Shown: in pieces, positions 22,809 to 32,401 of the stretch
Layout of the letters: each line of letters starts with the position of its first letter
Position numbering within the stretch: the first letter of the stretch is position 1
Origin: Tieghemostelium lacteum
Taxonomy: Eukaryota > Evosea > Eumycetozoa > Dictyosteliales > Raperosteliaceae
NCBI GenBank assembly: GCA_001606155.1
Contig: LODT01000020.1
Location: forward strand, 641,217 to 705,216
DNA length: 64,000 nucleotides
Direction of reading: 5' to 3'
Program-made: the position numbers and the translations under genes
The notes under the pieces: model-generated
Database searches by the model: none
What the model saw: only the letters and a program-made list of their open reading frames with translations
Told to the model about the DNA's origin: nothing

Positions 22809-23032
22809 ATTTTTTTTAATCCAAAAACACAAATCAAATATGATCATTCTTCATTGATGAACATATTCCAATTTTTCATTTCTCTCTACATCCATTTGGA
22901 GTACTCAAATATAATTTATTTATTCACTCTTGACTCAACCTATCATCATAAAAACTAGAAGGAAAATAAAGGTTTAATACATATAATTTTTTTTAAGAAC
23001 TATGTACAATTGAATATACAGATGGTGGATGT

Positions 23033-24323
23033 TTATTCGCTGATCCCAGAGGTATAACGTAACCACAGAATCAGATTAGTTCTCTCACCACTAGTCAAAG
23101 AATTTACACCATGTCTGTGAACACCAATATGAAATAGAGCAGTACCAACACTGTGCTGAACTTCTAGTAATTCATTGTGAGTTTTTGGTTCATTTAGTAT
23201 TCCTTTAAAATATAAACTACCACCAGTAAATTGTTTCCCCAAACATAAATTCAAAGTGACATTTGATTCATCATAGTGAAATCCTAAATCTACTTCTTTT
23301 TCCATCGCATATTGTACAATAAATGCATGATGACTATCTAATCTATCACCATAATGATTTGGATACAATAATGCAGTAAATAAACTAAGATAACCTTCTC
23401 TTAACTCTTGGAAAAATGAAGTAAAACCAATTTCATCTAAAACTAAACCATAATTATTCATTGAATTTACTCTGGCAGTTGGTAACCCACTATCTCTAAA
23501 ATTTTCAATTTCCTCTAATAGTTTACTATATTATTTAAATTTATGTGTTACATTAGTAACCCATGTTTACCTAATAAAATGTTGTTGAAATATATCTTAC
23601 CTGCAAAAATCCATATTAAAAATCTTAAATGAATATAAACCAGTTTCACTCATTTTGTTTAATACATTTAGTAAATGCTGGTTATTTTTATCCTTCTTAT
23701 ATTCTCTAACTGCATTAATAAATTTATCTTCAAAAAATTCTTCTTTTAATTTAAATATTTCTGGATGTTTTGGTGTGTAGTTTTCTTTAATCATTTTAAT
23801 TCTTTCTTCTCTCATTTTTAATAGTTTTTGAAATCCAACTGTTTAAATATTAATATGTATTTCAGTAGGATATATACATGGTATGCTACATACCTTGGTC
23901 AAATTGGTTATTCTCCTTTATATGTTCAGAGTGGTCGTGGTCACCACCACAACAAGGAGAGGATGAAGATGAATCATGATTGTGGTTATGTACATGTTGA
24001 GAGTGATCTTGGTCAATCTCATATTGATTAGAATCATCTTCGTCATCATAGTCGTCTAGATAATCTGTATTTCTGTTATTGTGATGATTTTCGTCTTCCT
24101 CCGAATCGGATTCCAAATCTTTTTCAGAGACAACAGTGTAGGTATTAGAAGGAATGAGAGTGTAGCTTTCATTGTCAGGAATTATTTCCTCTCCATTTTG
24201 ATCGACAATAATAATTCCTCCTTCAGTTTGAAATAGATTCTCTAAAATAGGTCTAGAACAATATTGTTTTGCTAAACGTAAATCACCATAACCTAGACTT
24301 GTAAATTTAATAACCTCTGCCAT
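23033..24323 (-). CDS. 2-oxoglutarate and Fe(II)-dependent oxygenase, OGFOD2 homologue
   Basis: Three exons, 24323-23894, 23838-23601 and 23525-23033, give 386 residues. The C-terminal half aligns by eye with OGFOD2: SKLLEEIENF, NSMNNYGLVLDEIGF, RLDSHHAFIVQYA, FHYDESNVTLNLCLGK, FTGGSLYFKG, GVHRHGVNSLTSGER and NLILWLR. The HxD in FHYDE and the distal His in VHRHG are the iron ligands, and the Arg of GER is the 2-oxoglutarate-binding position of the family. The N-terminal exon carries an acidic, His/Ser-rich insert (about residues 75-140) absent from animal OGFOD2. Its substrate is not established. The gene is divergent from the glycosidase at 24823 across 499 bp. Confidence 0.9.
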
Positions 24324-24822
24324 TGTTAATTATTATTATTATTATTAAACTCTATATTAGACTGTTGCTAAAGTTGTAGAATTGCAAAGATTAGTTTTCT
24401 TTGATTTTAATTTGAGTGGAAAAGAAAAAAGAAGTTTAAACAATAAATAATTTTTCCTTTCTTTTTTTCTTCTCAAAATTTTACATTCTCAAAAAAATCA
24501 TGAAATCAACTACAGAGTTATCTGTTACAAGATTAAGTTCTTTTTGTGTTAACACTTCTCAAAATATCCTTGTTTTAATTCTCTCATATTATGTTTCAAA
24601 TTTAATCTTTTAAGAATAATCCATTTCTAACCAATCAAATAAATAAAATACGAATAATTTATCTACTAATTTATATATATTTAAATTAAAATTCAATTAT
24701 AAATAATAAATAGATATATAACGGATATATATCGGCAATTACTTTAAGTTTTCCCTTATTATAAATATCTAAATTTTTTAAAATTTTAATTTAGTGCGAA
24801 GAACTACAACACATATTTGAAA
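24324..24822. promoter_or_regulatory. Divergent promoter region between OGFOD2 and the GH5 gene
   Basis: About 0.5 kb separate two start codons that point away from each other, so the region must contain both promoters. It is AT-rich, with T runs near 24450-24470. I see no recognisable operator or coding segment. The call rests on gene orientation only. Confidence 0.4.
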
Positions 24823-26340
24823 ATGAAATATTTATTGATATTTATATTTTTAATATTAATTAATAATATAAATGCATTGATTAAAGTAAATACTGCAAAT
24901 CAAATGTTAATTGATGATAGTGATTATTCAACTAGAATATTTCATGGGGTAAATGTGGTTTATAAAATACCACCATATCACCCACAAACTGACCAATTTG
25001 ATCCAGTTACTTCATTGACCAATGAAGATATTCAAAATTTAAAGAATTGGGGTTTCAATTTAGTTCGTCTAGGTGTAATGTGGCCTGGTGTAGAGCCAGT
25101 TAAAAATGAATATAATCAAACCTATCTTGAAACAATGGCCACCATTGTAGAGGCTTTAGGTAATGCCAGTATCTATACAATTATTGATTTTCATCAAGAT
25201 CTAATTTCTAGAAGATTCTGTGGTGAGGGCATACCAGATTGGGCAGTAGAATTAGCATCATCACAATCATTTCCAGAACCTACTCAACTCAAACCATATC
25301 CAGTAAATAGTACTGATCAGTATCCATCTCTTCCACAATGTCTCTCTAAAGAATTTGCTCAATATTATTTCAGTAAAGATGTTGGTGAGGTATTTCAAAA
25401 TCTTTATAGTAATGTCAATGGACTTCAAGATAGATTTATAGCATATTGGCAGGTACTAGTACAGACATTTAGACAATATGATACAGTTCTAGGTTACGAG
25501 ATTATAAATGAACCTTGGGGCGGTGATATATATGCTGATCCTAGATATCTTTTGGATTTAGGTTTTGCAGATCGAGAGAATCTCATACCACTTTACAAAG
25601 CTGTAAATTCAGCTATTAGAGAATTAGATGATCAACATGCAGTTCTTTTTGAAAAGAGTCTTGTTGATCTATATGACAGTCAATATCCACGTGGTACACC
25701 GGGTGGTGTTGAATACAATGATAGACAGATTCTAAGTTACCACATTTACTGTGGTACTGATAGATCTGGATCACCAAGACGAGAGTTCATATGTGATGGT
25801 GAAGAAGATATATTCTATCAAGGTGCTCTAAAAGATCTTTCAAGACTTGGAGGAGGTGGTATAATGACCGAATTTGGTGCAGTTTCAAATGAAACCAATT
25901 CCATTGAAATGTTGGAATTTATGACATCAGAAGCAGACAAATACCTTCAATCATGGGTTTATTGGCAATTCAAGTACTATCAAGATCTTACTACTGCCGG
26001 TAGCACTGAATCACTGTATTTATCCGATGGCCAATTAGATACTGTAAAATTAAAAGCACTTAGTAGAACCTATGCACAATCTATTCAAGGTATTCCAACA
26101 CTTCAGACATTTAATGCAATTTCATCAGAATTTCAATTAGCCTATACAATTAATACAACTATACCAAGTCCAACTAGAATCTATTTTAATCAAGATCTAT
26201 ACTATTCATCAGGTTACCAATACTATGTAAATGATAGTAGCATCTCTGTGCAAACTGATACCAAAAACTTTTTGTACTTTTACTCTACTTCCAAAACACT
26301 CAATCTATCAACTGTAAACATTTTAATTACTACATCCTAA
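24823..26340 (+). CDS. Secreted GH5 glycosidase, endoglycoceramidase-like
   Basis: The ATG at 24823 gives 505 residues beginning with a clear signal peptide (MKYLLIFIFLILINNINA). An in-frame TTG at 24817 is not a credible start. GH5 landmarks are seen in order: HGVNVVYK, NLVRLGVMWPGVEP, IDFHQDLISRRFCGEG, GYEIINEPWGGD with the acid/base Glu near residue 230, and GIMTEFGAVSN with the nucleophile Glu near residue 350. The pattern of YKIPPY, HQD and NEPWGG resembles endoglycoceramidases, which release glycans from glycosphingolipids, rather than plain cellulases. A beta-rich C-terminal domain of about 90 residues follows. It is probably lysosomal or secreted and used in digesting food bacteria or recycling lipid; substrate is inferred. 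Confidence 0.85.
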   Translation: MKYLLIFIFLILINNINALIKVNTANQMLIDDSDYSTRIFHGVNVVYKIPPYHPQTDQFDPVTSLTNEDIQNLKNWGFNLVRLGVMWPGVEPVKNEYNQTYLETMATIVEALGNASIYTIIDFHQDLISRRFCGEGIPDWAVELASSQSFPEPTQLKPYPVNSTDQYPSLPQCLSKEFAQYYFSKDVGEVFQNLYSNVNGLQDRFIAYWQVLVQTFRQYDTVLGYEIINEPWGGDIYADPRYLLDLGFADRENLIPLYKAVNSAIRELDDQHAVLFEKSLVDLYDSQYPRGTPGGVEYNDRQILSYHIYCGTDRSGSPRREFICDGEEDIFYQGALKDLSRLGGGGIMTEFGAVSNETNSIEMLEFMTSEADKYLQSWVYWQFKYYQDLTTAGSTESLYLSDGQLDTVKLKALSRTYAQSIQGIPTLQTFNAISSEFQLAYTINTTIPSPTRIYFNQDLYYSSGYQYYVNDSSISVQTDTKNFLYFYSTSKTLNLSTVNILITTS

Positions 26341-26441
26341 AAAATAAATATATTCATTTCTTATATTTATTTCCATTACTGAATATTGTTGATCTAAATT
26401 ATTATTACTATTTTCTATGTCTGTGTATAGTGTTTATATTT

Positions 26442-27044
26442 TTACTTTCTTGCTAGAATTTTCTTTTTATCAATTATAACATAGATTTCATGTTGTGGTA
26501 CAACAGGCCATTTCTCTAGAATCAAATCTATAGATTCATCTTGAAAATCACCTTGAATATCAATTTCCTCACCAGTTGGACTCTTTACAACTGAACAACC
26601 ACAACTGAATTTTTTTGCCATAACTTTAGTGGCATCAGATAACTTAATACCATAACTATCTAATCCAATAATTTTAGTAACATGTTTACGTTTGTTTCTC
26701 TGATTGACTTCGATAACGATGCTGTTAGATTTGGATTCCTTTTTCTTTTTGGTTGTATTGGATGTTTTGGTATGGCCTTCTTCTTTAGAATCATCAATTT
26801 TTACACTACTTAATTTATTCTCTATATTATCTGTAGCTGTAGTTGTAGTGTTTGTATCTGTAGATGGTGTAGATTCATTATATGGACCATTTGTTTTTTC
26901 ACATAATGCTTTAGAGGGTCCAAATTCACAATATTCTTTTGGAAATCCACAAACTTTACAATAGTCTACAATTATTGGTTTTAATGTACCTGTAGATTCT
27001 GATGTCGTTGTAGTAGTTGTAGTAGTTTCTGTTTCAGTGCTCAT
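26442..27044 (-). CDS. denr: Density-regulated protein (DENR) homologue, translation factor
   Basis: The single exon encodes 200 residues, the normal DENR length. Near the N-terminus is the zinc-binding-type segment YCKVCGFPKEYCEFG. A Thr/Lys-rich linker follows, then the SUI1/eIF1-like domain: NKRKHVTKIIGLDSYGI, KVMAKKFSCGCSVV, EEIDIQGDF and VPQHEIYVI. DENR pairs with MCT-1 to recycle post-termination 40S subunits and to support reinitiation. The gene is convergent with the GH5 glycosidase, with about 100 bp between stop codons. Confidence 0.92.
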   Translation of the reverse strand: MSTETETTTTTTTTSESTGTLKPIIVDYCKVCGFPKEYCEFGPSKALCEKTNGPYNESTPSTDTNTTTTATDNIENKLSSVKIDDSKEEGHTKTSNTTKKKKESKSNSIVIEVNQRNKRKHVTKIIGLDSYGIKLSDATKVMAKKFSCGCSVVKSPTGEEIDIQGDFQDESIDLILEKWPVVPQHEIYVIIDKKKILARK

Positions 27045-27432
27045 TTAAATAATGGGTGGTATAAAATAAAAAATAAAAAACACACAAAAATAAAATTAAA
27101 TATTTCACAAATTCTGTTTAATTTTTATGATACTATAAATTTTATATTATAATTAAATATTAACAATTTGTTTATTATTAGCCATCACCAGAATAAATAA
27201 TTTAAACATATTTTTTTTCAAGAGCAAATAAAGAATTAAATTTTAGAATCAAGTTACGTAATGGAAATTTTAGTGTTTAAAATTTATTAAAATTGCTATT
27301 TCTGAGCCAAAAAAAAGGCTCTCATAAGGAAAAATTTAAGAAGATTATAAAGAGATTATTACACTCACCTTGTCTACAATTTAAATTCTTTATCTTTGCA
27401 AATTTTCAATTAATTTTTTGGTTTTCAATCAA

Positions 27433-27547
27433 TGTAATGAAAGTTTAACCAGAAGGTCTTATGATAAGGAGAAGAGGCATGAGAGGATGATACCTAGTAT
27501 CCGATTAATCCCTTTTGCGTAGTGGTTATACCCCTCCCTTTATTACA
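27433..27547 (+). mobile_element. Short TGTAA...TTACA element, copy 3 (115 bp) with perfect 5-bp target duplication
   Basis: The element starts TGTAATGAAAG and ends CTTTATTACA, with exact flanking repeats ATCAA (27428-27432 and 27548-27552). It is close to copy 2 over its whole length. Shared blocks include AGAAGGTCTTATGATAAGG and CTTTTGCGTAGTGGTTATAC. It is in the same orientation as copies 1 and 2 although 23 kb away. There is no reading frame. Confidence 0.85.
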
Positions 27548-27587
27548 ATCAACCCCAACTCTCTAAATTATTAAAAATTTGAAGAAT

Positions 27588-27845
27588 TCAACAAAACCTT
27601 AAATAAACCTTCAACCATCAAATACCAACACCTTTAAAACAACAACTTTCAAATATAACCTGCTCACAATCATACAACTTCTAAAATTCCACAACACTAA
27701 TCATAAATACCTAGAAAATAATAATTTAATATATACTAAAGTATTAATAAGTAGCTCTCAACACACACTCACCACTTCAACCTTCATTGCCAAAGAAGAA
27801 CTTGTGTCTCAACTAATAGATGGTATGATTGAAGAAATCAAATAA
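27588..27845 (+). pseudogene. Coding-like remnant, possibly retroelement-derived
   Basis: A frame without ATG runs for about 85 codons to a stop at 27843. It contains YNLLTIIQLLKFHN, NNLIYTKVLISSSQH and AKEELVSQLIDGMIEEIK. The composition is protein-like rather than random AT sequence. It directly follows the third short element and lies near a LINE fragment, so a mobile-element origin is plausible, but I recognise no domain. Confidence 0.35.
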
Positions 27846-28258
27846 ATACAGATTATTATTGTTATTTTTACTTAATTTCTCTATTATGGATATAAAAACT
27901 TCAAATAGAGTGCCATTGAATGGATGTAAAATGTGAAATAACTCAATGATTTTTGTATTACTTAACTAAATAGTAGTAAATTTATCAAAGTGAGGAATGC
28001 ATCAATATTCTTGTAAAATGTAAAATATTTTATTTGAAGTCTTTGCATCATTTTTTGCTAGATTAATATTCTAAAAATATTTTTTGAAGAGATTGTCTAA
28101 CAATAATTATTACAGTGACACAAGAGTTGTATAAAATTAGAGATCTCTTATTAATAAATCAGCAATAGTAAACATCTTGTAATAAAAAAAACATATTGCA
28201 CAATATTTCTTTGAATTGCCCAATGGTGTATTATTTCTATTAAAGTTCTATAATTGTT

Positions 28259-28690
28259 TTTTTTATAAACTTTAATTATACTGAGAAACCTCTATAATTG
28301 TGGAGTAATACAATAGACTTCAATACACGTACATCCTCTAATCTTGTTGGAGTATTGTGTCTTTAAGTAACTCCTTTACTAGTTGTATTATTCTTAGAAT
28401 TTGGTTGATGGTTGGAATTTTGATTAAGATGTTGAGTATTGCAGAAGGATTCCAGTCATTGGTGAGTGTATTCATTTGTGGTTGTTTGCACTCGAAGAAG
28501 ATATGGGTGGAGATGGATTCAGACTTTTATTTGAGTAGTCTATTGGAAGTTATTTGGTGATGCAGAATATTATGTGGTTTAGGTCTTTTACTTTACTAAT
28601 TGTTAAGAGTAGGAACAATTAAAATGGTGTTTTTCTCCATTTTTCTTGAGAAGGAGTGAGAGGAAGGTTTGATTTTGTCTATTTGAGGAA
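28259..28690 (-). mobile_element. Third LINE 3' end, minus strand
   Basis: On the minus strand this region aligns with the LINE end at 4600-5165. Its protein remnant includes ESISTHIFFEC, then LIKIPTINQILRIIQLV and KELLKDTILQ, close to LIKIPTLNQILNIIHLE and KELLKDKILQ of the first copy. The CxxC half of the zinc-finger-like motif is deleted. The 3' end shares TATAATTAAAGTTT and an A-rich finish with the copy at 5805-5962. The HIFFEC motif is the usual end of the C-terminal zinc-binding segment in LINE reverse-transcriptase proteins. Confidence 0.7.
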
Positions 28691-29542
28691 GAGGAATTAA
28701 TTCCCTTCCTTGGGTTAGTAGTTGTTGCTTTGAGGTTATTTTGAGAGGTCATTTTTGTATTTGGTGTACAGGTAGAGGTAGTGTTGTGTGGGGAATTTTT
28801 ATTATTATTATAATTATTCGAATATATGTACTATTGGCTTCTTTTCTGTCAAACCATCTCCTTTAACAGCCTTAGATTAATCTATTGTATCCTGAATGTA
28901 ATGGACGTTATTCAAACTTATTTTAAACCATTCTTGATTCTGTTTTAGAGAGGTATATATGTTGATTTTGCACAGATACATAAAAGAAAATATCTATGAT
29001 CTTGAAATACATTTATTATATATTCCATTGATTTTTAAATGGTTGCACTATTTCAATTTTACAAATGCAATGATTTCTATAATTATTTATAACATTTTAC
29101 AACATTGATTTCTACATATTTTAGTAAAATAATTTTTCTATTTCTATTTTAATACTCTTGAAGCTCTACTGATCTACTTAACTAAATTTAAAAAATTATT
29201 TTGTGTCTATTTCAAGTTGAAATTATATTTTATTAATGATTGTACTATTTTTATGCCACTTTAAATTTAATTTTAATTTAAATTTTATTGATAAACTCTA
29301 ATTTTACAAGTATTAGTTCTTCGAAGTAGAAATAAAACTTTAATTGTTCACCATAGCAAATTATAAAACCATTGATATCTACTTACAAATTAATTTTAAA
29401 TATAAAAAAAATAGAATAGGATCTGGTAGTAGTAAAAAAATATATATATTCTTTCTACTACCAGAAAAGGATGTTTTTTAAAGATAAAATAGTTTGTTTA
29501 TTAGTTTAAATTTATACAATATAAAGATTTGTGATTTTTTTG

Positions 29543-31744
29543 TTAATCTTGAATTCTCTTCAAAACTAAACAAGTTCTAGAGGGAATATAAATCAATAGA
29601 GAATATGGTCTGTCATGCCATGGTTTATCTTCAGTGAAATGATAGTTTTCCTGACCAATTCTAGATCTACCACCAAATTCCTCACGATCAGAATCTAAAA
29701 TATTTTTAAATTTACCAGCCAAACCAGAACCAATACGATAGTCACTGAATGACTTGTCTGTGTGGAAATTGAATACAAATATAAGAGATGCTCTTTCAAA
29801 TACAATCAATTTGTCACCTTCATGTTTCAGTGAAATGTGAGCTTGTGGTGACGATAACCAATGGTTTTCCTCTTCACATTGGTTCATGGCCCTATCAAAA
29901 TTTCTGAGGAACTTGTATCGTAGTAATGGGTCTCTTGCTAGATCCCATCTACGACGTGCATGGTGATAGCTATTTTGGTTTCCTTCTCTTGGGAAATCTA
30001 CCCATTCTGGATGACCAAATTCATTGCCCATAAAAGTTAGATAACCTTCACCTCCAAGACTACTAGTGATTAATCTAATTATCTTATGTAATGCCATACC
30101 TCTACTAATGATTGGTGACTCTTCAGAGAGAATAGACATGTGATAGTACATCTCTTTATCCATAAGCCAAAATGCAAGAGTCTTGTCACCTACTAATGAC
30201 TGATCATGACTCTCGCAATAGGAGATATTCTTTTCCTTATATCTACGATTAGAGAGCATATAAGTAATTTCAGCCATATTCCAATCTTCATCTTTGAAAC
30301 CTTTCACTAGTTCAATCCATTTATCAGGAATACCCATACCAAGACGATAATCAAAACCACAACCACCTTCAGCAACTGGCCTACAAAGTCCAGCAAGACC
30401 ACTAACTTCCTCAGCAATTGAAATTATATTTGGATTGAGTCGATGAATCATCTCATTGGCAAGAGTTAGATAACACAAAGCCTCTTCATCTACATCACCA
30501 CCAAAATAGGCATTATAATCACAAGCAGGTCTTAAACCATGGTGGTAATAGATCATTGAAGTAACACCATCAAATCTAAATCCATCAAAACCATAAATTT
30601 CAATAAAAAATCTGAGATTGGATAAAAGGAATCTCATAACCTCCCAAGAACCATAATTGAATAATCTAGAATCCCATAACTCGTGATTACCTTTTTGTCC
30701 ACCATGGAAATAGTGGTGATCTGATCCATCTAATTGGTTCAGTCCATCCAAGACATTCTTACTGGCATGACTATGGACAACATCTAAGAATACTAGTAAC
30801 CCCATACCATGTGCCTGATCTATCATTTCCATCAATTCCTCAGGTGTACCAAATCTAGAGGAAATTGCAAAAAAGTTTGTAACTTGGTATCCAAAGGAAG
30901 CATAGTATGCATGTTCCATTATAGCCATTAACTGCACACAATTATAACCCAACTCCTTTGCCTGTGGTAAAACAACTTCTGCAAATTTCTTATAAGTTGA
31001 AATCTCAGGTTGTTCAGAACTCATTCCAACATGTGATTCATAGATTCTCAAAGCAACAGGTACTGGTGGTTTCTTGTTTTTAAATTGATACTTTTTCTCT
31101 GGATTCCAAAAGATACCATCAAAAACTGGATTCTCTTTAGTTTGTTCTACTCTGTGAATCCATGCTGGAATTCTGTAATCCCAATTACCATTAGCCAACT
31201 TTAAATAGATTTTAACTTTGCTATGATGTGGAATTGCACATTTTCCATTAACATTTGGTAAAAATATTTCCCATCTACCATATTGATCTCTATTTAATTT
31301 ATGACTACTTTTATTCCACCCATCTAGAATAGAATTTTAAATTAAAATGTCAATCATATTAAAATTCATAATTTTAATATTTTTGTAGAAAAAAAAGATA
31401 TTTTTAAAATTGGGTTGTGTGTTAGATTGATATTTTATAACTGATAAATATAGTGTTATTACAAGGTACATACTAAAATCTCCAACTAAATAGACTTCAT
31501 GAGCAGATGGTAACCATTCTCTATACCAAACTCCATCAGAGTTGATATTGAAACCAAAATTTTCATATCCTTTTGAAAAGTTTAAGAGACCACCTTCTTT
31601 CTCATCCAATTGTTTAATTATATTTTGTACATTTGCATATCTTCTTTTGAGTACTGGTGCAAATGCTTCTAACCATGGATCATCATAAATTAATCCTGTA
31701 CCATCTTTAGCTTTACTATAATCAATTTTATCTGTATTAGACAT
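29543..31744 (-). CDS. glgB: 1,4-alpha-glucan (glycogen) branching enzyme
   Basis: Two exons, 31744-31474 and 31323-29543, give 683 residues, the size of eukaryotic GBE1. The 150-bp intron splits the CBM48 domain at VGDF-NGWN. Catalytic-domain landmarks include [41 protein letters not shown] with the nucleophile Asp, IAEEVSG with the general acid Glu, and [10 protein letters not shown] with the transition-state His-Asp. The C-terminal beta domain includes [11 protein letters not shown] and ends near the stop codon. The enzyme adds alpha-1,6 branches to glycogen; in social amoebae glycogen feeds cellulose and trehalose synthesis during development. It is divergent from the RasGAP gene. Confidence 0.95.
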
Positions 31745-32401
31745 CTATCCTGTTTCAGAAACTAATTTCTATCAAAATGAAATGAGAGAAGATCAATAAC
31801 TTTAAAAAATTTGTAAATTATCCTTCAAAAAAAATTAAATAAAAAAATTTTATTAAAAAAATAATAAGTCTAAATAATCTCATTGGTGGACCCACAATCG
31901 TCGGAGTTAATAATTTCCCAAACTTTGCAAAAGGAAAATTATAAATAAAAAAAAAAAAAATAGCTATAAAGAATATATGTATATTTAAAATTATATATAA
32001 TGGTTTTAAATAAATTTCATAATTGAAATTTTAATGAGTATCTTTATTATTTTATTTTAATTTAGAATTTCAAATAAATTTAAAAAAAAAAATCATTTTC
32101 AAATAAGAAAAAAAAAAAGATTTTTTTTTTGGCTCTAGTTTTCAAAATTCTTATCACAATCTTACACATTATTTATTATTTATTCATTTTTAAAAGACAT
32201 TATATAAATAGAAACAACACCTGATCTATCTTAAAAATTCGATCAAAGATTAAAAAACACCACACACCTTGAAAATCATAAAAAAAATAACCACGAAGAC
32301 AACATTCTCTATCTTTTTTTTTACAAAACACTATTTATTTGTAATATTAATCACACAATCAATACCTATCTAGCAATAGTAAAGAAACAATAGAATAGTA
32401 A
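31745..32401. promoter_or_regulatory. Divergent promoter region between branching enzyme and RasGAP-DUF547
   Basis: A 657-bp spacer separates two divergent start codons. It is very AT-rich with poly-A and poly-T runs (for example near 31950 and 32110-32130). No specific regulatory motif can be supported from sequence alone. Confidence 0.4.

Larger units (their letters stand above)
27045..29542. other. Second gene-poor repeat island
   Basis: About 2.5 kb between DENR and the branching enzyme carry no intact gene. They contain the third short inverted-repeat element (27433-27547), a coding-like remnant (about 27588-27845) and a minus-strand LINE 3' end (about 28259-28690, perhaps to 28780). 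The motif TTGAAGTCTTTGCATC near 28035 also occurs near 5965, in the first island, so the islands share more sequence than the named elements. From about 28930 to 29542 I see only AT-rich sequence. Confidence 0.6.

Noticed and set aside
28357-28560. A plus-strand 67-codon open frame
   Set aside because: It is the antisense of the minus-strand LINE remnant, which has the recognisable ESISTHIFFEC motif.
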